A DNA stretch of 64,000 nt from Ipomoea triloba (Eukaryota > Streptophyta > Magnoliopsida > Solanales > Convolvulaceae). Shown here one piece after another: positions 46,055-58,181 of this stretch. Within the stretch, counting starts at the first letter, position 1; each line of letters opens with the position of its first letter. Under the pieces are notes generated by a model. That model saw nothing but the letters and a program-made list of their open reading frames with translations. It ran no database searches and had not been told where the DNA came from. Location: contig NC_044930.1 of the NCBI RefSeq assembly GCF_003576645.1, positions 3,111,206 to 3,175,205 of the forward strand. Reading direction: 5' to 3'. Made by a program: the position numbers and the translations under genes.

Positions 46055-47848
46055 TTTTTTAACCCTTATCTAATTTCACTTTTATATATATTTTCTAAAT
46101 GGAAAATGTTGGGAATTATATTCTTTTTTTAATTACTCTCATTGTGCACCCACACGGCCACACGTACACACATATTGATTTAATTAGATTCTAATTTCTA
46201 TTTACCACCAAATAAAGAGTCTATTTTTTATTAAAATTTACTTTAATTACCGAATATTTGATTCTTGATTTTGATATTTGTACCAATCATTCCAAAATTC
46301 AGCCTTTATTGGTATTCGCAATGGAAATTAAACCCATTGCCAAACCCCTCTTTGGTGTCTCAAAAGTCTATACATCCCATTATATATTTCAGGAAAAGTA
46401 GCATAAAAAAGCTTGACCTTTTTGCCAAAGAAGTTTGCATATACAAAATCAAGGGCATATTTTTTTACTACTAAGGTGTTGTTTGGATCTTCACAAAAGC
46501 ACCACATAATATTCTCTCTTGCTGCTTCTTCTTCTTCTTTTGGTAAAAACATCAACATTTACATGCAAGTTGCATAGATACATATGTACATATAGTTGCC
46601 CTTTCTCAACTTGTAGTTTAGTTTACATGTTACAATATTCTTATCAATCATTAAAAAAAAAACATCATTTAAAGGCTGAGAAATCACTAAGTGAAAAGTT
46701 ATAATTAATAACGAATGCGCAACTTTATATCTTATACTTGCGTAGCTGCCAGTGCCAAGTTACGATGATATGATTATGGACCTAACCCTCCAAGTCTCCA
46801 TCCAACAATGTCTAACCAATTACACAACGTTTAACAAATTAAAAATATATCTAATCACTTTCTATTTTTAACAATATATATAATAGACATTTTGTTGATT
46901 AGTATGGTAGAATTAGATAACCTAGCTTATAAAATTTCTTGCAAAGTTTGGTTAGTCATCAAATTAATTTTGACTTTTTAGTCCAAGAAATAATAAAGAA
47001 ATTGGCAGTATAATTAAAGTAGAAGTAGAGTATAGTTAGTATGTGTTTATTGACTTTAATTATCATTCATCGCCACCTATGGACCTGCAATCAATTGGTC
47101 AAAAAGGAGCCAAAACATTAGTCATAGCAATAATTTCATTTAGTATAATTGCCCAAATTTCTAATCAATCTAACAAGTCTTGTATGTAGCTCCCTGCTAT
47201 TGTTCTCATTCATTGTGGTGCACTGTAGCACTGTCTGCAATGTGATGTTTCCACTTAATCATAATAATTCTCCAGCTAAGGCCACTTCAAAATTTTGAAA
47301 TTCATAGCCCTAAAAATCTTTTTAAAAATTAATAATAAGACGTGATTCAGACATCGTGCGAGATAATGTTATGAAATATCACAAAAGTTTCTGTTATATT
47401 GCTTATTTCTCGGGTGGTGTTACATACTTATCTGCTTTTTTTTTTTTGGTTACTTGTGACTCCTATTTGTATGGACCGGTTGTTAATATAATGATCGAAT
47501 TTTGATTCACGTGTTGACTATTGTGGAGCACGGTTTTTGCCAATATTATGTCGTCCCGAACACAAATCATGCTTGTTTGTCCTTATATATATAATATATA
47601 TCAATAGATTTTCCCAACCAAGAAATCAAAGATTGGAATGGAATATATGTGTATGTAAAGTGAAGAATTTGGTGAAGAATGTAAATAAAAACATCATTTG
47701 CAGGGAGACTAAGGCAATTAGGTTACTTTGTGTGGGGCATGAGATAAGATGTTTGAGAGGGGTATGCCACAGTTTTCACTTTCTCATTAGGAATGATGTT
47801 GTCCCTCATTTCCTTTCTTATGCTAAGAAGAAAATTAAATATAGAGCA

Positions 47849-47849
<1 letters not shown>

Positions 47850-47915
<66 letters not shown>

Positions 47916-47948
47916 NNNNNNNNNNNNNNNNNNNNNNNNNNNNNNNNN

Positions 47949-48016
<68 letters not shown>
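47850..48016. repeat. (TA)n array containing a 33-N gap
   Basis: TA dinucleotides on both sides of N at 47916-47948. The true length and any insert in the gap are unknown. The YIYIY open frames are artefacts. Confidence 0.95.
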
Positions 48017-48017
<1 letters not shown>

Positions 48018-48316
48018 CACATGACCTAGCTCCCATGATAACTAGCTAGTAGTAATGTAATTAAGGAGAAAATAAATGTAGCAGCAATATTGTAATTATG
48101 ATGGTACATTTAGAAATGCTGATCTGTACACATCTGTGCACATATGAGTCGACTAGGGTTGGGGGATTCAACCTTTCGGGAGAAGATCTTGAATTCACTG
48201 TCAGTTATTCCACAAATGCAATATTAAGTGTTTCTAAATGTATCGTCATAATTATATAAATGTCTATCACATTTTTCTTTAACTTTTTACTCTGGATCAT
48301 ATTAGATGAATGAATG

Positions 48317-48319
<3 letters not shown>

Positions 48320-48372
<53 letters not shown>

Positions 48373-48569
48373 GGACCAAATGAAAATCATTCCTTATATG
48401 AGAACCTGCGAACTGAACCAACATAAATGTACACAAGCGTTTACATAAATGCACATAAATTATTCTAAGGGTAGATTGTGTGCATTGTGTGCTGAAATAT
48501 AAATTTGTGTGCATTTATGTACAAGTTTGTAAGTTCTCGCGAGAAGAGAAGTTCTCACTTAAACATCAC

Positions 48570-48645
<76 letters not shown>
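48320..48645. repeat. MITE-like hairpin flanked by (TA)n on both sides
   Basis: (TA)n at 48320-48369 and 48574-48645 bracket about 205 bp of non-repetitive sequence. That sequence can fold: ACATAAATGCACATAAAT pairs with a later TTTGTGTGCATTTATGT, and GAGAACCTGCGAACT pairs with AAGTTCTCGCGAGAA. It resembles MITEs that insert in (TA)n and duplicate it. Confidence 0.6.
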
Positions 48646-48647
<2 letters not shown>

Positions 48648-49587
48648 TAGATGAAAGTTATGGATAGTTGATGATCATGTTTTGCAATCCATAAAAGTGG
48701 GATGGTCCCAAAAAACCATTATAATGCTCTGTAAAAAGATGACCATTTCCTTGTAAAAATCTTCCAGATATCACACTTTGACTATTTTGACAGCTTTTTT
48801 TGTTTGATCAACCACCGCCACCTTCATTTTGCAAACCATATATACACAAAATCCTTTCTTTTTTCTTTCAAAATCGACTTCGCTATATAATTTTATGAGT
48901 GTATATATTAGACAACTTTCTCAATAGAAAAGTGAAATTTAAATTTGGTCCAAATTTAACTATTTTTCTAAGATTCAGGGTGAACAATGACAATACTATC
49001 CAAAAGATAATTAAAAAGACTTAGAGAAATTCAAATCAAAAGTAATATTTATTTAGATTATTAATTTTAGAGTTTATACTAAATATTTAGACTATCAATT
49101 TTACAAAGTTGTAAACATTTATTTTATTATTAGTAACAATTATAATTAATCTCTTATAAATATTATCTTGCATTCATAATACTTTAAATTACCTATTTAA
49201 ATAAACAAATTCAACATTCAATTATTGTATCCCCTAATTTATAGCATTCAAATGTTAATATAAGGTGATCTTATATATTACTGTGGTTCTCACTAAAGTA
49301 GTGCATATCTCTGTTCATTTTTATTCCATTTAAAAGCATTATTACATGCAACTAAGCTCTCTTGAATGGATCATCTTAAGCTGTTTACCAACTTCATTTG
49401 CAAAGTCAACTCTTTGTTAAATCACATCATCCACCTTAAAGTGTTGGCAAGAAATAATTAACTTGTAAAGAATATGTTTTACTTATATAGATTGCATATA
49501 TCCTCATCCTCTTACCTAGATCAACTAGCTTATTAAGGGTAACCTTTTTGGCTTTTATAAGAATCAACACAATTGTCATTGCACTAC

Positions 49588-49591
<4 letters not shown>

Positions 49592-49633
<42 letters not shown>
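49592..49633. repeat. (TA)n microsatellite
   Basis: About 42 bp of AT dinucleotides. Confidence 0.9.
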
Positions 49634-49639
<6 letters not shown>

Positions 49640-49824
49640 GTTCAACGTAAAGTCGTGACGTAAGTTTTACTAAATTTAAACTCTATAGTATGTTAGAATT
49701 TTATTGGAAAAGTAGATTTCATAATACTCACCACAAGTATACAAGTCGTTATACACTAGTAATTTTAAATTTGTTGGTCTGGCGAGACTCTAACTCCTAA
49801 AATAATAAATGTATCCTTTTGACA

Positions 49825-50055
49825 CCTCAGGTTGATCTAGTGGTCACAGAAGTAGTCATAAATTTCACAAAGAGAGAAGGGATGAGAGTTTAATTAATTT
49901 GAATCTTGTTAGGCCAAACTTTCAGCCCCAACTACTTATGGGTATTCTGGGTACCGAGATTTACCTGTCATGTAATACTTGTGAATTCATGTGGCATAGC
50001 CCACATGGGGTTGGCAGAATTCTACCTTTTCCACCAAGAAATATATCCTTTTAAC
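49825..50055 (+). mobile_element. SINE-like element
   Basis: The head CCTCAGGTTGATCTAGTGGT is tRNA-like. The body ends GGGTTGGCAGAATTCTACC. Flanks share ATCCTTTTGAC and ATCCTTTTAAC with a similar upstream AAATRTATCC, a plausible imperfect target duplication. Confidence 0.6.
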
Positions 50056-51248
50056 TATCTCAACTAGAGTTCATTAATTAAGTGTTTGATCGATTTATAA
50101 ACTACCAAAGTATTGAATGAGCATTTGGTTCTATCAAAAAAGATAGAATGCAACTCTAAAAACTTCTTATGGTGTGTTTCTTAATCGAAGAAACTCTCCA
50201 TTTTTCTAGACAAATAGAAAACAAAATAAAGGAAAACGAGAAATGCGGTTACTTTTGTACATTTCTTTAATTTGAAAATGGAAAGTGAAGAACGAACAGT
50301 TAAATAAAAGAATGTTGAATAATTGAAGTAAACATAGTCAAAATGTATTTAAATTGTTTAAAATAAATAAACAAACCGACATATGGAAGAATGTATTGAA
50401 GAGTGCATGGCAGTAGCAACCAGCAAATATGAAATGAACAATAATGTAATAGATGATGAAGCGTGTCCGCTTGAGTATAGAATTCATCATTGGAGTAAAG
50501 AAAGAAGATTGGTATGAAATATTGGTCATCAAGCAACTAGCTATCCTTGCTAGGGTTTCCCATCTCTTTAATTTTCTTTTTTTTTATAAAATTATTTTCA
50601 TAAACCCTTAAAAAAAATTCTCCCCATAGCTTTTTATGATTTCTCATGTTTTCTAATCCTCTTTTCTCCCATGCATTTGGTCAAACACTCAAATACTTAT
50701 AGAGATAACAAGCCTAACATTATTGGAACATCAACTACCACTACACATCATATACACTTGTCTTACTAGTTATTATACAAGCAAACTATTTTCAATGCCC
50801 CAACCCCCTCCCCACCCCAACCCCACCACCTCCTATTAACCTACAATCATTTTAGGGCTTATTTGACTAGTCCACAAAGAAACCTCATAAGTACCAAATG
50901 TCCACTTTTCATGCTTGCACATGAGCAACATATTTATCAAATTCTGTTGTGTTTACTTTAATTTTCTAGTTTTTCATTTTTCTTATTTTTCAGAATAGAG
51001 AAATGTATAAACAAACGTATTGTCTATTTTCCTTTTTTTTTTCAGTTTTTCATTGCTAATGTAGATTAAAAAATGTATAGCCTACTTCTACGTTGATTTA
51101 GACATATGTGTTGGGATTCGAAACTAAATTTATTACTCAAAAATGATGTAAGTTACCATCGAACTACGCCTAGCCTAGAAGGCTAGAATCCCAATTATAT
51201 AATACGGAGTAATATTTAATTTTAAAGATAATTAGCTTGCCTATCTTA

Positions 51249-51574
51249 AGTCATTCCCAATAGAAGTTTTTGGTGTGCGTGGTTTTTGAGGAAGAAAGGC
51301 TTATGTGGAGGAGAGATGATCGGAGAGGAGAGAGAAACTTTTGGGTCATTGCAGGAGGAGAGGTTTTTGGACTGAGTATGTGGGGCTCGCTTGGAGAAAT
51401 GGCAGCATCTATTCGCGAGTTCAGCAGTTAGCACACCTTGCACGCCCGCAAGCTTCTGTTTTAAGTTTTTTTGTCAGACTTGCTTTTTTTCTTATATTTC
51501 TCTTCCATCACATCTTTTCTTTCCTAGTCATACTTGCAAAAACTTCTCAAAAACTATAACTATTGAGGATGTTC
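51249..51574. mobile_element. MITE of the GAGCATCC family
   Basis: The left end is AGTCATTCCCAATAG and the right end CTATTGAGGATGTTC, with TTA at 51246-51248 and 51575-51577. It is 326 bp and ends about 300 bp upstream of the MZT1 start codon, so it may lie in that promoter. Confidence 0.65.
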
Positions 51575-51871
51575 TTACTGTCATAGATTACTTGAAATTT
51601 ATTATTGGGATTATTATTTTTATGGAGAATTTGACCCATTAACGGGCCAGCCTCAGGTTAGCCCATGATTGTTTGGGCCAATAGGTCATAGAATATGGGC
51701 TTTGAGTCAAATAGTGCTAGCGGTCCAATATTCAAACGAAGTACGTAGTACTCGACGGGTCGACCAGCTACTCTCATTTTGAACTCACCGGTCGCCGGCG
51801 TCCGATTCCGGGAGATCCACCGAAGAAGAAGAAGCGAAATTGAAGTTATCATTCGCCGATCGGTGAAGAAT

Positions 51872-52087
51872 ATGGATCCTGAGGCTGCGCGCACCTCTCG
51901 TGACTCCCTGGACTTGGCATTTCACATGTCAAACATCCTCGACACCGGCCTCGATCGCCAAACCCTCTCCATTCTCATTGCGCTCTGCGATATGGGTCTC
52001 AACCCCGAGGCGTTGGCCGCCGTCGTTAAGGAGCTCGCCAGAGAATCTTCCTCTTCCTCGCCGGCGGCGGCGGCTACTCGTTCCTGA
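51872..52087 (+). CDS. GIP1: MOZART1/GIP1, gamma-tubulin complex-interacting protein
   Basis: A single-exon frame of 71 aa starting MDPEAARTSRDSLDLAFHMS. The frame is open 31 codons further upstream, but family members begin at this Met. The core SNILDTGLDRQTLSILIALC then DMGLNPEALAAVVKEL is diagnostic of the MZT1/GIP family. These small helical proteins bind gamma-tubulin complex proteins and help target nucleation complexes to the nuclear envelope and microtubules. The Ser/Ala tail (ESSSSSPAAAATRS) is variable in the family. An intron in the 3' UTR is possible (GT near 52104, AG before 53060) but unproven. Convergent with MED26. Confidence 0.93.
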   Translation: MDPEAARTSRDSLDLAFHMSNILDTGLDRQTLSILIALCDMGLNPEALAAVVKELARESSSSSPAAAATRS

Positions 52088-52492
52088 ATTTCACTTAGCC
52101 GGGTAAAATTTTTATTTTTGCTGTAATTTTTTCCCTTTTTGTTTAGTAATTCGCCGATTCTTCTGCTTGCCTGCTTTAAAATCATGTTTTTGGTTACTCG
52201 TGGATTACTTTCTGCTAGTCTTAAGCTTCTGACATGCGAATTGAGAATCTGAGATGATATTCCAATATGAACTTTGCTTGGCAAGAGTATATGGACTATC
52301 ATTCAAAGTATGCAGAACTTGAAGTTGTATCATGAGAACAATCTCTTTTCTAGGGCTTGCTGGAAAATAGCACTGAACCAGGCCAGCCATGATAATTAAC
52401 TCACCAGACCTGCAGCATTTGAAAAATTATTAATAACATGGTTTTGTAAAAACTGAAAACAGGGATGGCAATGGCAATTAGATATATTTTGT

Positions 52493-52668
52493 CTTTTTTG
52501 GATGACGAGAGAAACCGCCCGCTATGTGAGGTTGTGTAGGGGATAAATCCCGCCTTTTGTTACTCTAGCCAGAGGTCAATTGGCTGCTCCTGCTAGGTGT
52601 CAAACTTGTAACCATGCGATTACAAAGTCAAGAATCTGACCAACTTGGTTGGGTTGCCCCAAGATATA
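52493..52668 (-). mobile_element. tRNA-derived SINE, minus strand
   Basis: GATGACGAGAGAAACCGCC, ATAAATCCCGCCTTTTGTTA, GTGTCAAACTTGTAACCATG, AGAATCTGACCAACTTGG and TTGGGTTGCCCC give the same motif order as 37272-37490 and 63235-63405. Confidence 0.65.
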
Positions 52669-53470
52669 GATATAATTGGCCAATATGTATCCTTTCTCTT
52701 CATATTACTATTAGTTTTTATTCAACTTTCTTTGGGCAGAAAATTGCATATATATGATCCATGAAACTGTCCTCTATGTACATGTACATTATGTGAAATT
52801 GGCATTTCTCTCCATTGTGAAGAAGAAATTACAATTGCTATTATGGCATAGAGATCAAATACATTGATTTCAATATTGCCGGAGGGTAATACTTGGTTAA
52901 ATGAACGAATATACGTGTTGACTCTAGTATATCTTTGCTTTACCATGGAGCTACAGAAGATTAGATTCAGTTTCAGAATTCATCTTTGCATGATAGTTTT
53001 TCTGTCCTACATGAATCTCACCCTCTTATATGTTTGCTTTGTTTGTTGGTGTTTACAGATGCAGACATAATGATGATCTCTTCAAAGGTTGTTTTGTTGA
53101 TGATGAAATGCAGTGTGTGCACTATACAGGATTTATCTTTGGCATCTTGCTTTGAATATTTGTACTTATACCCTTTCTGACATAGTTTATATTAATGGTT
53201 TACATGGATCTTTTGCATTATTTGGCATTAAGTTTGAATGCACTTGAAGAGTGGGGTATCAAAATTTCATTGATGACTATTGGATTTGTAAAAATCTTAG
53301 ATGGTCTCATCATTCAAAGCTTACCAAACATATAGAAATCTCCCCCCTCCCTTGTTCATTATTGATGTTTTGAACTCTTGGTTGAATTCCATCGACCCCA
53401 AGCAAGTCATGCCATTCAGACTCGCAGGTATTGCATGACAAGTAAATTTCAGTACTTTCAATTCTCAAAA

Positions 53471-53568
53471 GTAGCCAGGAGTGAAAGCTAGCCCTAGTAG
53501 GATTCGAGCTCTCGTCCCTTCGGGGAGTGAAAGCTCGCCCTAGTAGGATTCGAGCTCTCGTCCCTTCC
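53471..53568. repeat. Tandem duplication, about 49 bp
   Basis: GGAGTGAAAGCTMGCCCTAG (M = A/C) followed by TAGGATTCGAGCTCTCGTCC occurs twice in a row. The GGATTCGAGCTC part looks like the complement of a B box, so it may be a SINE remnant. Confidence 0.8.
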
Positions 53569-54030
53569 CTCTAGGTGGAATTACTCAAAACACTTACACA
53601 AGTACTGGCATACATCTAACACAAATACATTCAAAAACACCAGACTGCAACATGTGAAACAAATTGTTGTCTATGATAGAACCATCAATTATTTTTCTGG
53701 GAAGAAATGCCCAGGTTTGTGTCTGCACTCCTAACGAAATGCGAAAACAATAGAGTTGCACCATAAAGATGCACTTATTCTGTACAAAACATCTGTGAGA
53801 GATAAAGGCAAATTTAGGCTACCATGTTCCCCCCTTAGTTTAGTAAAGAGTCTATACCTATATGGATCTATCTAAGATGATGACAATGTTTGCAAAACAT
53901 GCCACTCCCAATTCTAGAGCGGGCTCTAAATATAAGTTCGATGAAATCAACAAGAAAGCATGTTGTCTGTAGTCTCTGCTAACGAGCTATCATTCTAATT
54001 CCACAACATTAAAGTCCAGCAATAGAGAAC

Positions 54031-56838
54031 TCAATGACGTCCATTTGCCCGAAGCTTGTTGTGGTTGCCAGGCTTTGCATGCGCGTTTTTATTACCAAGA
54101 CCCTGCTTGGGGATATCGTGCAACTCCATAACCTGTATAGTCCGCTGCTTCTTGGCTAGGGACGAGTTATAAGACACAACCAGATGATAATGAGAAATTC
54201 CATTAAGGCAGTTCTTTCAATCGACTGTAGATGATGATTAAAGACAAAAATTTTGAACTCGAATGAAAAAATTATGCAACCTTTTTCAACTTCTTGGTAG
54301 CGTTCCTGGAGTCTCCTCTTCGTCGCCTCCAATTTTTTAACTGAATCTTCGTCTGAACACCTCAATTTCTAATCAACAAAATCACAGAAGTTAGATAAAC
54401 AATCACCTTTGATCATCTATCTAAATGTATGCCGACTCCACTTTAATTGCTCACGTTTTGCGGAGAACCAACTGATCTCTTCGGAAGTGTGGTTCCATCT
54501 GATCTCTGCTGGGACTTCGTTTCATAACTACTGGCCTTGTGATCCAAAGCGGGTTTTGCAGGTCTTCTTGGCCCAGAATCACTGGCAGAAGGCTTATTTG
54601 GCTTATCAACGGTTGTCTGTTTCTTCATCACAGCTTCGTCCTTCTTTGGATGCTTATTCTTTGGGTCCCGGGAAGAAGGGTTTGCCCTTTCCGAAAGTTG
54701 ATCCTTCCTGACGGGAATACTTTGGTTCTCCACTGATGGCTTTCTACCATTTTCACGGTTCTTCTTGAATTCCCCACTAGTATGAGGATCTGAAACAAAA
54801 TCCCCGATCAGAACAAAAAAGCACAATCATGTGGAATTCAAAATTGAGAACCGAATAGCAAAAAAACTATAATACAAGACAGTCAACTCACTTCCATCAT
54901 CATCCATGCCATCAAAGAACTTCAAAGTTCACATGAAAATAACGGAAACAAACAAAAGGAAGTTAGTGCAGAAGCACGAAAGCATGAACAGATGTTTTGT
55001 CATAACTCGAAAGGTAATCAATCATACATGGGATAGCTCCATTCCAGTAGTAGCAGCAGTAGTAAAAAAAACTCCCTCGTCCATAGGGGGAGAAGGAAGT
55101 CCTTCCTCTTCCTCCTCCTCCACTTCAACAACCGATGATTTTCCAGAATCTGGAGTGCTTTCCGTGCCTAAAAACAGCAAATTAAAATATCACATCCTAG
55201 CTAGCAATATGTCTGAGCACAGCTATAACCAAAAAAGGTTGCAAACAGAGCATATCTATACTTGAAATAGCATTTGTAGCACTGAACCATTCATTTGCCA
55301 TGAGCATCCATTCCCTGCAATCCATGAAAGTGGAGGTTTTCAATGAGCAGTAACTACATTAACTACATTTTTTCAAAGTAAAAATCTGATAGATATATGA
55401 TTATTCAACAATTTACATGTTGGATGAAATTGAAAACTTAGGTTATAAATTCATCTTCATCATTAGCATTTTGCAAATACTAATATGAGATAAATACCGA
55501 GAAAACTAAAAATGCAGAATGGATAGATCAAGCAAAGTAGGCACAAACCATAAAAAGCCTAGCAATTTGTATTGAAACCATAGCACAAACAAAATTCTTT
55601 TGTCTCTACTATGGGATGAGACTAGTTAACATATATTGAAAACAAGAAGAGTAACTTAAAGTAGGAATCACTATCCAAACTAGACTGGGAATGATGTTCA
55701 GCAGTTGGCAATCATTTAAAAGGTACTATTGCATCCAAGAGTTTAGAGTTTCGAGTTTCATACCCAAGTAATGTCTGGACAAGTGGCCTAATCTGTTTTG
55801 ATCCATGATTTCTGAGAGCTTTTACTGACTTCCCAATCCCTGTGGCCTGTGACAGAAGTAATTAAATTAAGTCCCGCTAATAAAGTAAGATAAGCAACAA
55901 AATCAAAGCAGAATTGCAAGGGAAACAAGTGGTAAATGTAACCAGCAAAAGATCAAACCTGCAGATTCTCCACAGACAAAGACATCAACTGAAGCCTCCT
56001 CAGTGAATCAAACAATATGGAATCAGACTGTAAGAAGAAAGCATCACTAATAAAAACCAGATGACATGAAAGAACTGATTATCAACCAAGTAAATAACAC
56101 AAGCAGCAAATAAATAAGCATAACATTACAAAAATGTGTACAAGGTAACCAAGAACCACATAAGCAATCCAATTTGGTCAACACAATGAGATATCTATAG
56201 CTCTGATTAGTTTCCACTTGCTCTGCTATTAGGCAAGCACCAGGAGACTTCAACAACAAATTACTCCATCAAAAGGAATTCCAACAGGATTAAGCACATT
56301 AAGCAGAAAGATAACAACACACAAAATGTCAAGTCTAACAGATTCAACAGACAAGTGAATGAACATAAACATAAACATAAACCTCTTCTTCATAGTTATC
56401 AAGAATCTTCTTGATCCTCAACACCTCCTCAACAGTCTGAGACTCTTCCTCAATCTCATCAGTCAATGCCTCAGCATCTCCATAGCTGCAATTACTGACC
56501 TGGTTCAAATTCATCTCCTCCACATGATCATCTCCACCGCTCTTCGTCTTGCTCTCTTTGCTCCCATCCACCTCCAATTCCCCATTACACCCCACCCGCT
56601 TTCCCGGGGCATTCCCACCATCCCCAAACGGTAAAACCACTTCATCCTTGTTGCAGGCTAAGCACCTGGCCAGTTTACACGTGAACAGCATCTCAGCAAT
56701 CCCACCTTTCCTCAATTTGAACTCATTGGGAAAATCCGCGGCTGCCACTATTATAGCATGCTCAATGATAAAGAATATATCGGAATTCGCACTCCTGAAA
56801 TAGTCCCTCCATTGATCAAGAGTCTCACAGTCGGCCAT
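54031..56838 (-). CDS. MED26: Mediator subunit 26 (MED26b-like), nine exons
   Basis: Exons on the minus strand: 56838-56383, 56027-55959, 55846-55764, 55314-55262, 55167-55028, 54919-54892, 54789-54455, 54368-54281 and 54155-54031, joining to 1377 nt (458 aa). The start is MADCETLDQWRDYFRSANSD; the frame is open 15 codons further up but homologues begin here. It resembles Arabidopsis MED26a/b: the N-terminal DIFFIIEHAIIVAAADFP segment, a TFIIS N-terminal (LW) domain at about 133-222 (LRIKKILDNYEEEV...LMANEWFS), an acidic stretch (VEVEEEEEEGLPSPP), SHFFDGMDDDG, a Lys/Ser/Pro-rich linker, and the conserved tail KLEATKRRLQERYQEVEKAK then KKQRTIQVMELHDIPKQG. It is expected in the nucleus, linking Mediator to elongation factors. 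One exon is only 28 nt; it is supported by phase and by the SHFFD match across the junction. Confidence 0.93.
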
Positions 56839-58181
56839 GATCGGAGGACAAGCACCTCTCCTCCAAATCCCCAAAATAACCAAACCCTACCCAGATAAAA
56901 ATCAAGAAACAAAAACCGGTCTTTAACAACACCCAGATATCCAAACTAGGTCTATTCGATTCTTACGTTTCCGGCGGTGAAACCTCTGGGTTCTGAATCA
57001 GGTTTGACCCTGAAACTAAAACCTCAAAATGGTTGGGAGAAAATTATCAGTTACGGTCTACAGATGATCGGATATAAATCCCTGGGGAGTGAAAAGAGCG
57101 TCAGTTCTGAATCTTGGATGAAGCCACAACAAATTCAGAGAAAATCCCAGTGAATTAAAAATTAAAATGCCCAGAGACAAATAATCTATGGATATATCTA
57201 TCGCATTCCGGGCAAATTTGGATAAAATTTCAGTCAGAAATCAGAATTGGCTTTAGGAAGTGCGGGTGATGAGATACATATTCCCCCCGAAAATTTCAAT
57301 CGAAATGGAAAGAATCGAAAGAAATATGCATATCATTATCTTTCATTTTCTCCTCTTTATTTCTATTTAAAATAATTAAATAAAGTACGTAATCTGTAAT
57401 ACGAATACGATAATAGCGTCAGAGTCGGAAAGATGCCTTTTTTGAATTTCTTTTTCTTCTCTTTTTTTTTTTTTCGTTTTTCAGGAATTATTTATTTTTT
57501 AAAAAATAATCAAATAAGTCCATAAACGTTACTTGAAAAATCAATTAGCTCCTTAAAATTTTAAAAATTACAATTATACAATTTAACATGTTATTGAGGC
57601 AATGAAGTTTAAAAATCGGTAAATGACATGCTATTACAGGTCATTAAGATTCCGACATCAATTTTATCCATCTTCGACGATAATTGGGCGGTCGCCGACA
57701 GTCAAACTGTCTCCGGTCGCCTTCTTTGATAGACGGCAACTATCGACAGTTTAACTGTTGCCGATTTGTGCATCGGATATGGAGAAAATTGATGTCGGGA
57801 CCCTAATGACCAGTAATAACTTGTCATTTATCAATTTTTTAATTACATTACCTCGATATAACATGTTAAATGAGTGTAATTGTACTTTTTAAAAGTTTAG
57901 GGGACTATTTGACCTTTTAGGTAAAGTTTATAATATTTTGTTAAATGTTATGGCTTAAGTGCAATATTATGGATTCATGGATCATGTATAGTATCTGCTC
58001 AACAAACAACGTGAATTCTCTTATATTTACTAGAAATCCAAGAAATACTACTTGAAAGAATGCTCTGGGGGGAGCCAGCATTGTAATCATAACCGGCAAA
58101 AATTTATTAAAAAGAAAAAGGGAAAATTTAAATTATTTATAATTAATCAGTTTAAATAAAAAAAAGTCAATAGGCAACTTG
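56839..58181. other. MED26 upstream region
   Basis: MED26 5' leader and promoter on the minus strand (no clear TATA box), then an inverted-repeat element at 57522-57931. No gene. Confidence 0.5.
57522..57931. repeat. Inverted-repeat (MITE-like) element
   Basis: The left ATAAACGTTACTTGAAAAAT ... TTTAAAAATTAC pairs with the complement of the right GTACTTTTTAAAAGTTTAGG ... TAGGTAAAGTTTAT. Further in, CCGACATCAATTTTATCCAT pairs with ATGGAGAAAATTGATGTCGG. The centre is GC-rich with a second small palindrome (CGACAGTCAAACTGTC). About 410 bp. Confidence 0.65.

Larger units (their letters stand above)
44550..51248. other. 6.7-kb intergenic, repeats only
   Basis: Upstream region of the CLE gene followed by a C-rich tract (45661-45696), a MITE with a SINE nested in it, five long (TA)n arrays, one assembly gap and a further SINE. 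No gene recognised. Minus-strand frames at 46328-46558 and 50300-50536 match nothing known. Confidence 0.5.
52088..54030. other. Convergent intergenic region MZT1-MED26
   Basis: 3' ends of both genes, a minus-strand SINE (52493-52668) and a 49-bp tandem duplication (53471-53568). No other gene. Confidence 0.5.

Noticed and set aside
46328..46558. 76-codon minus-strand frame (MLMFLPKEEEEAAREN...)
   Set aside because: No recognised domain, AT-rich background composition, no splice partner or promoter; treated as chance.
50300..50536. 78-codon hydrophobic minus-strand frame
   Set aside because: Hydrophobicity follows from T-rich DNA; no family resemblance.
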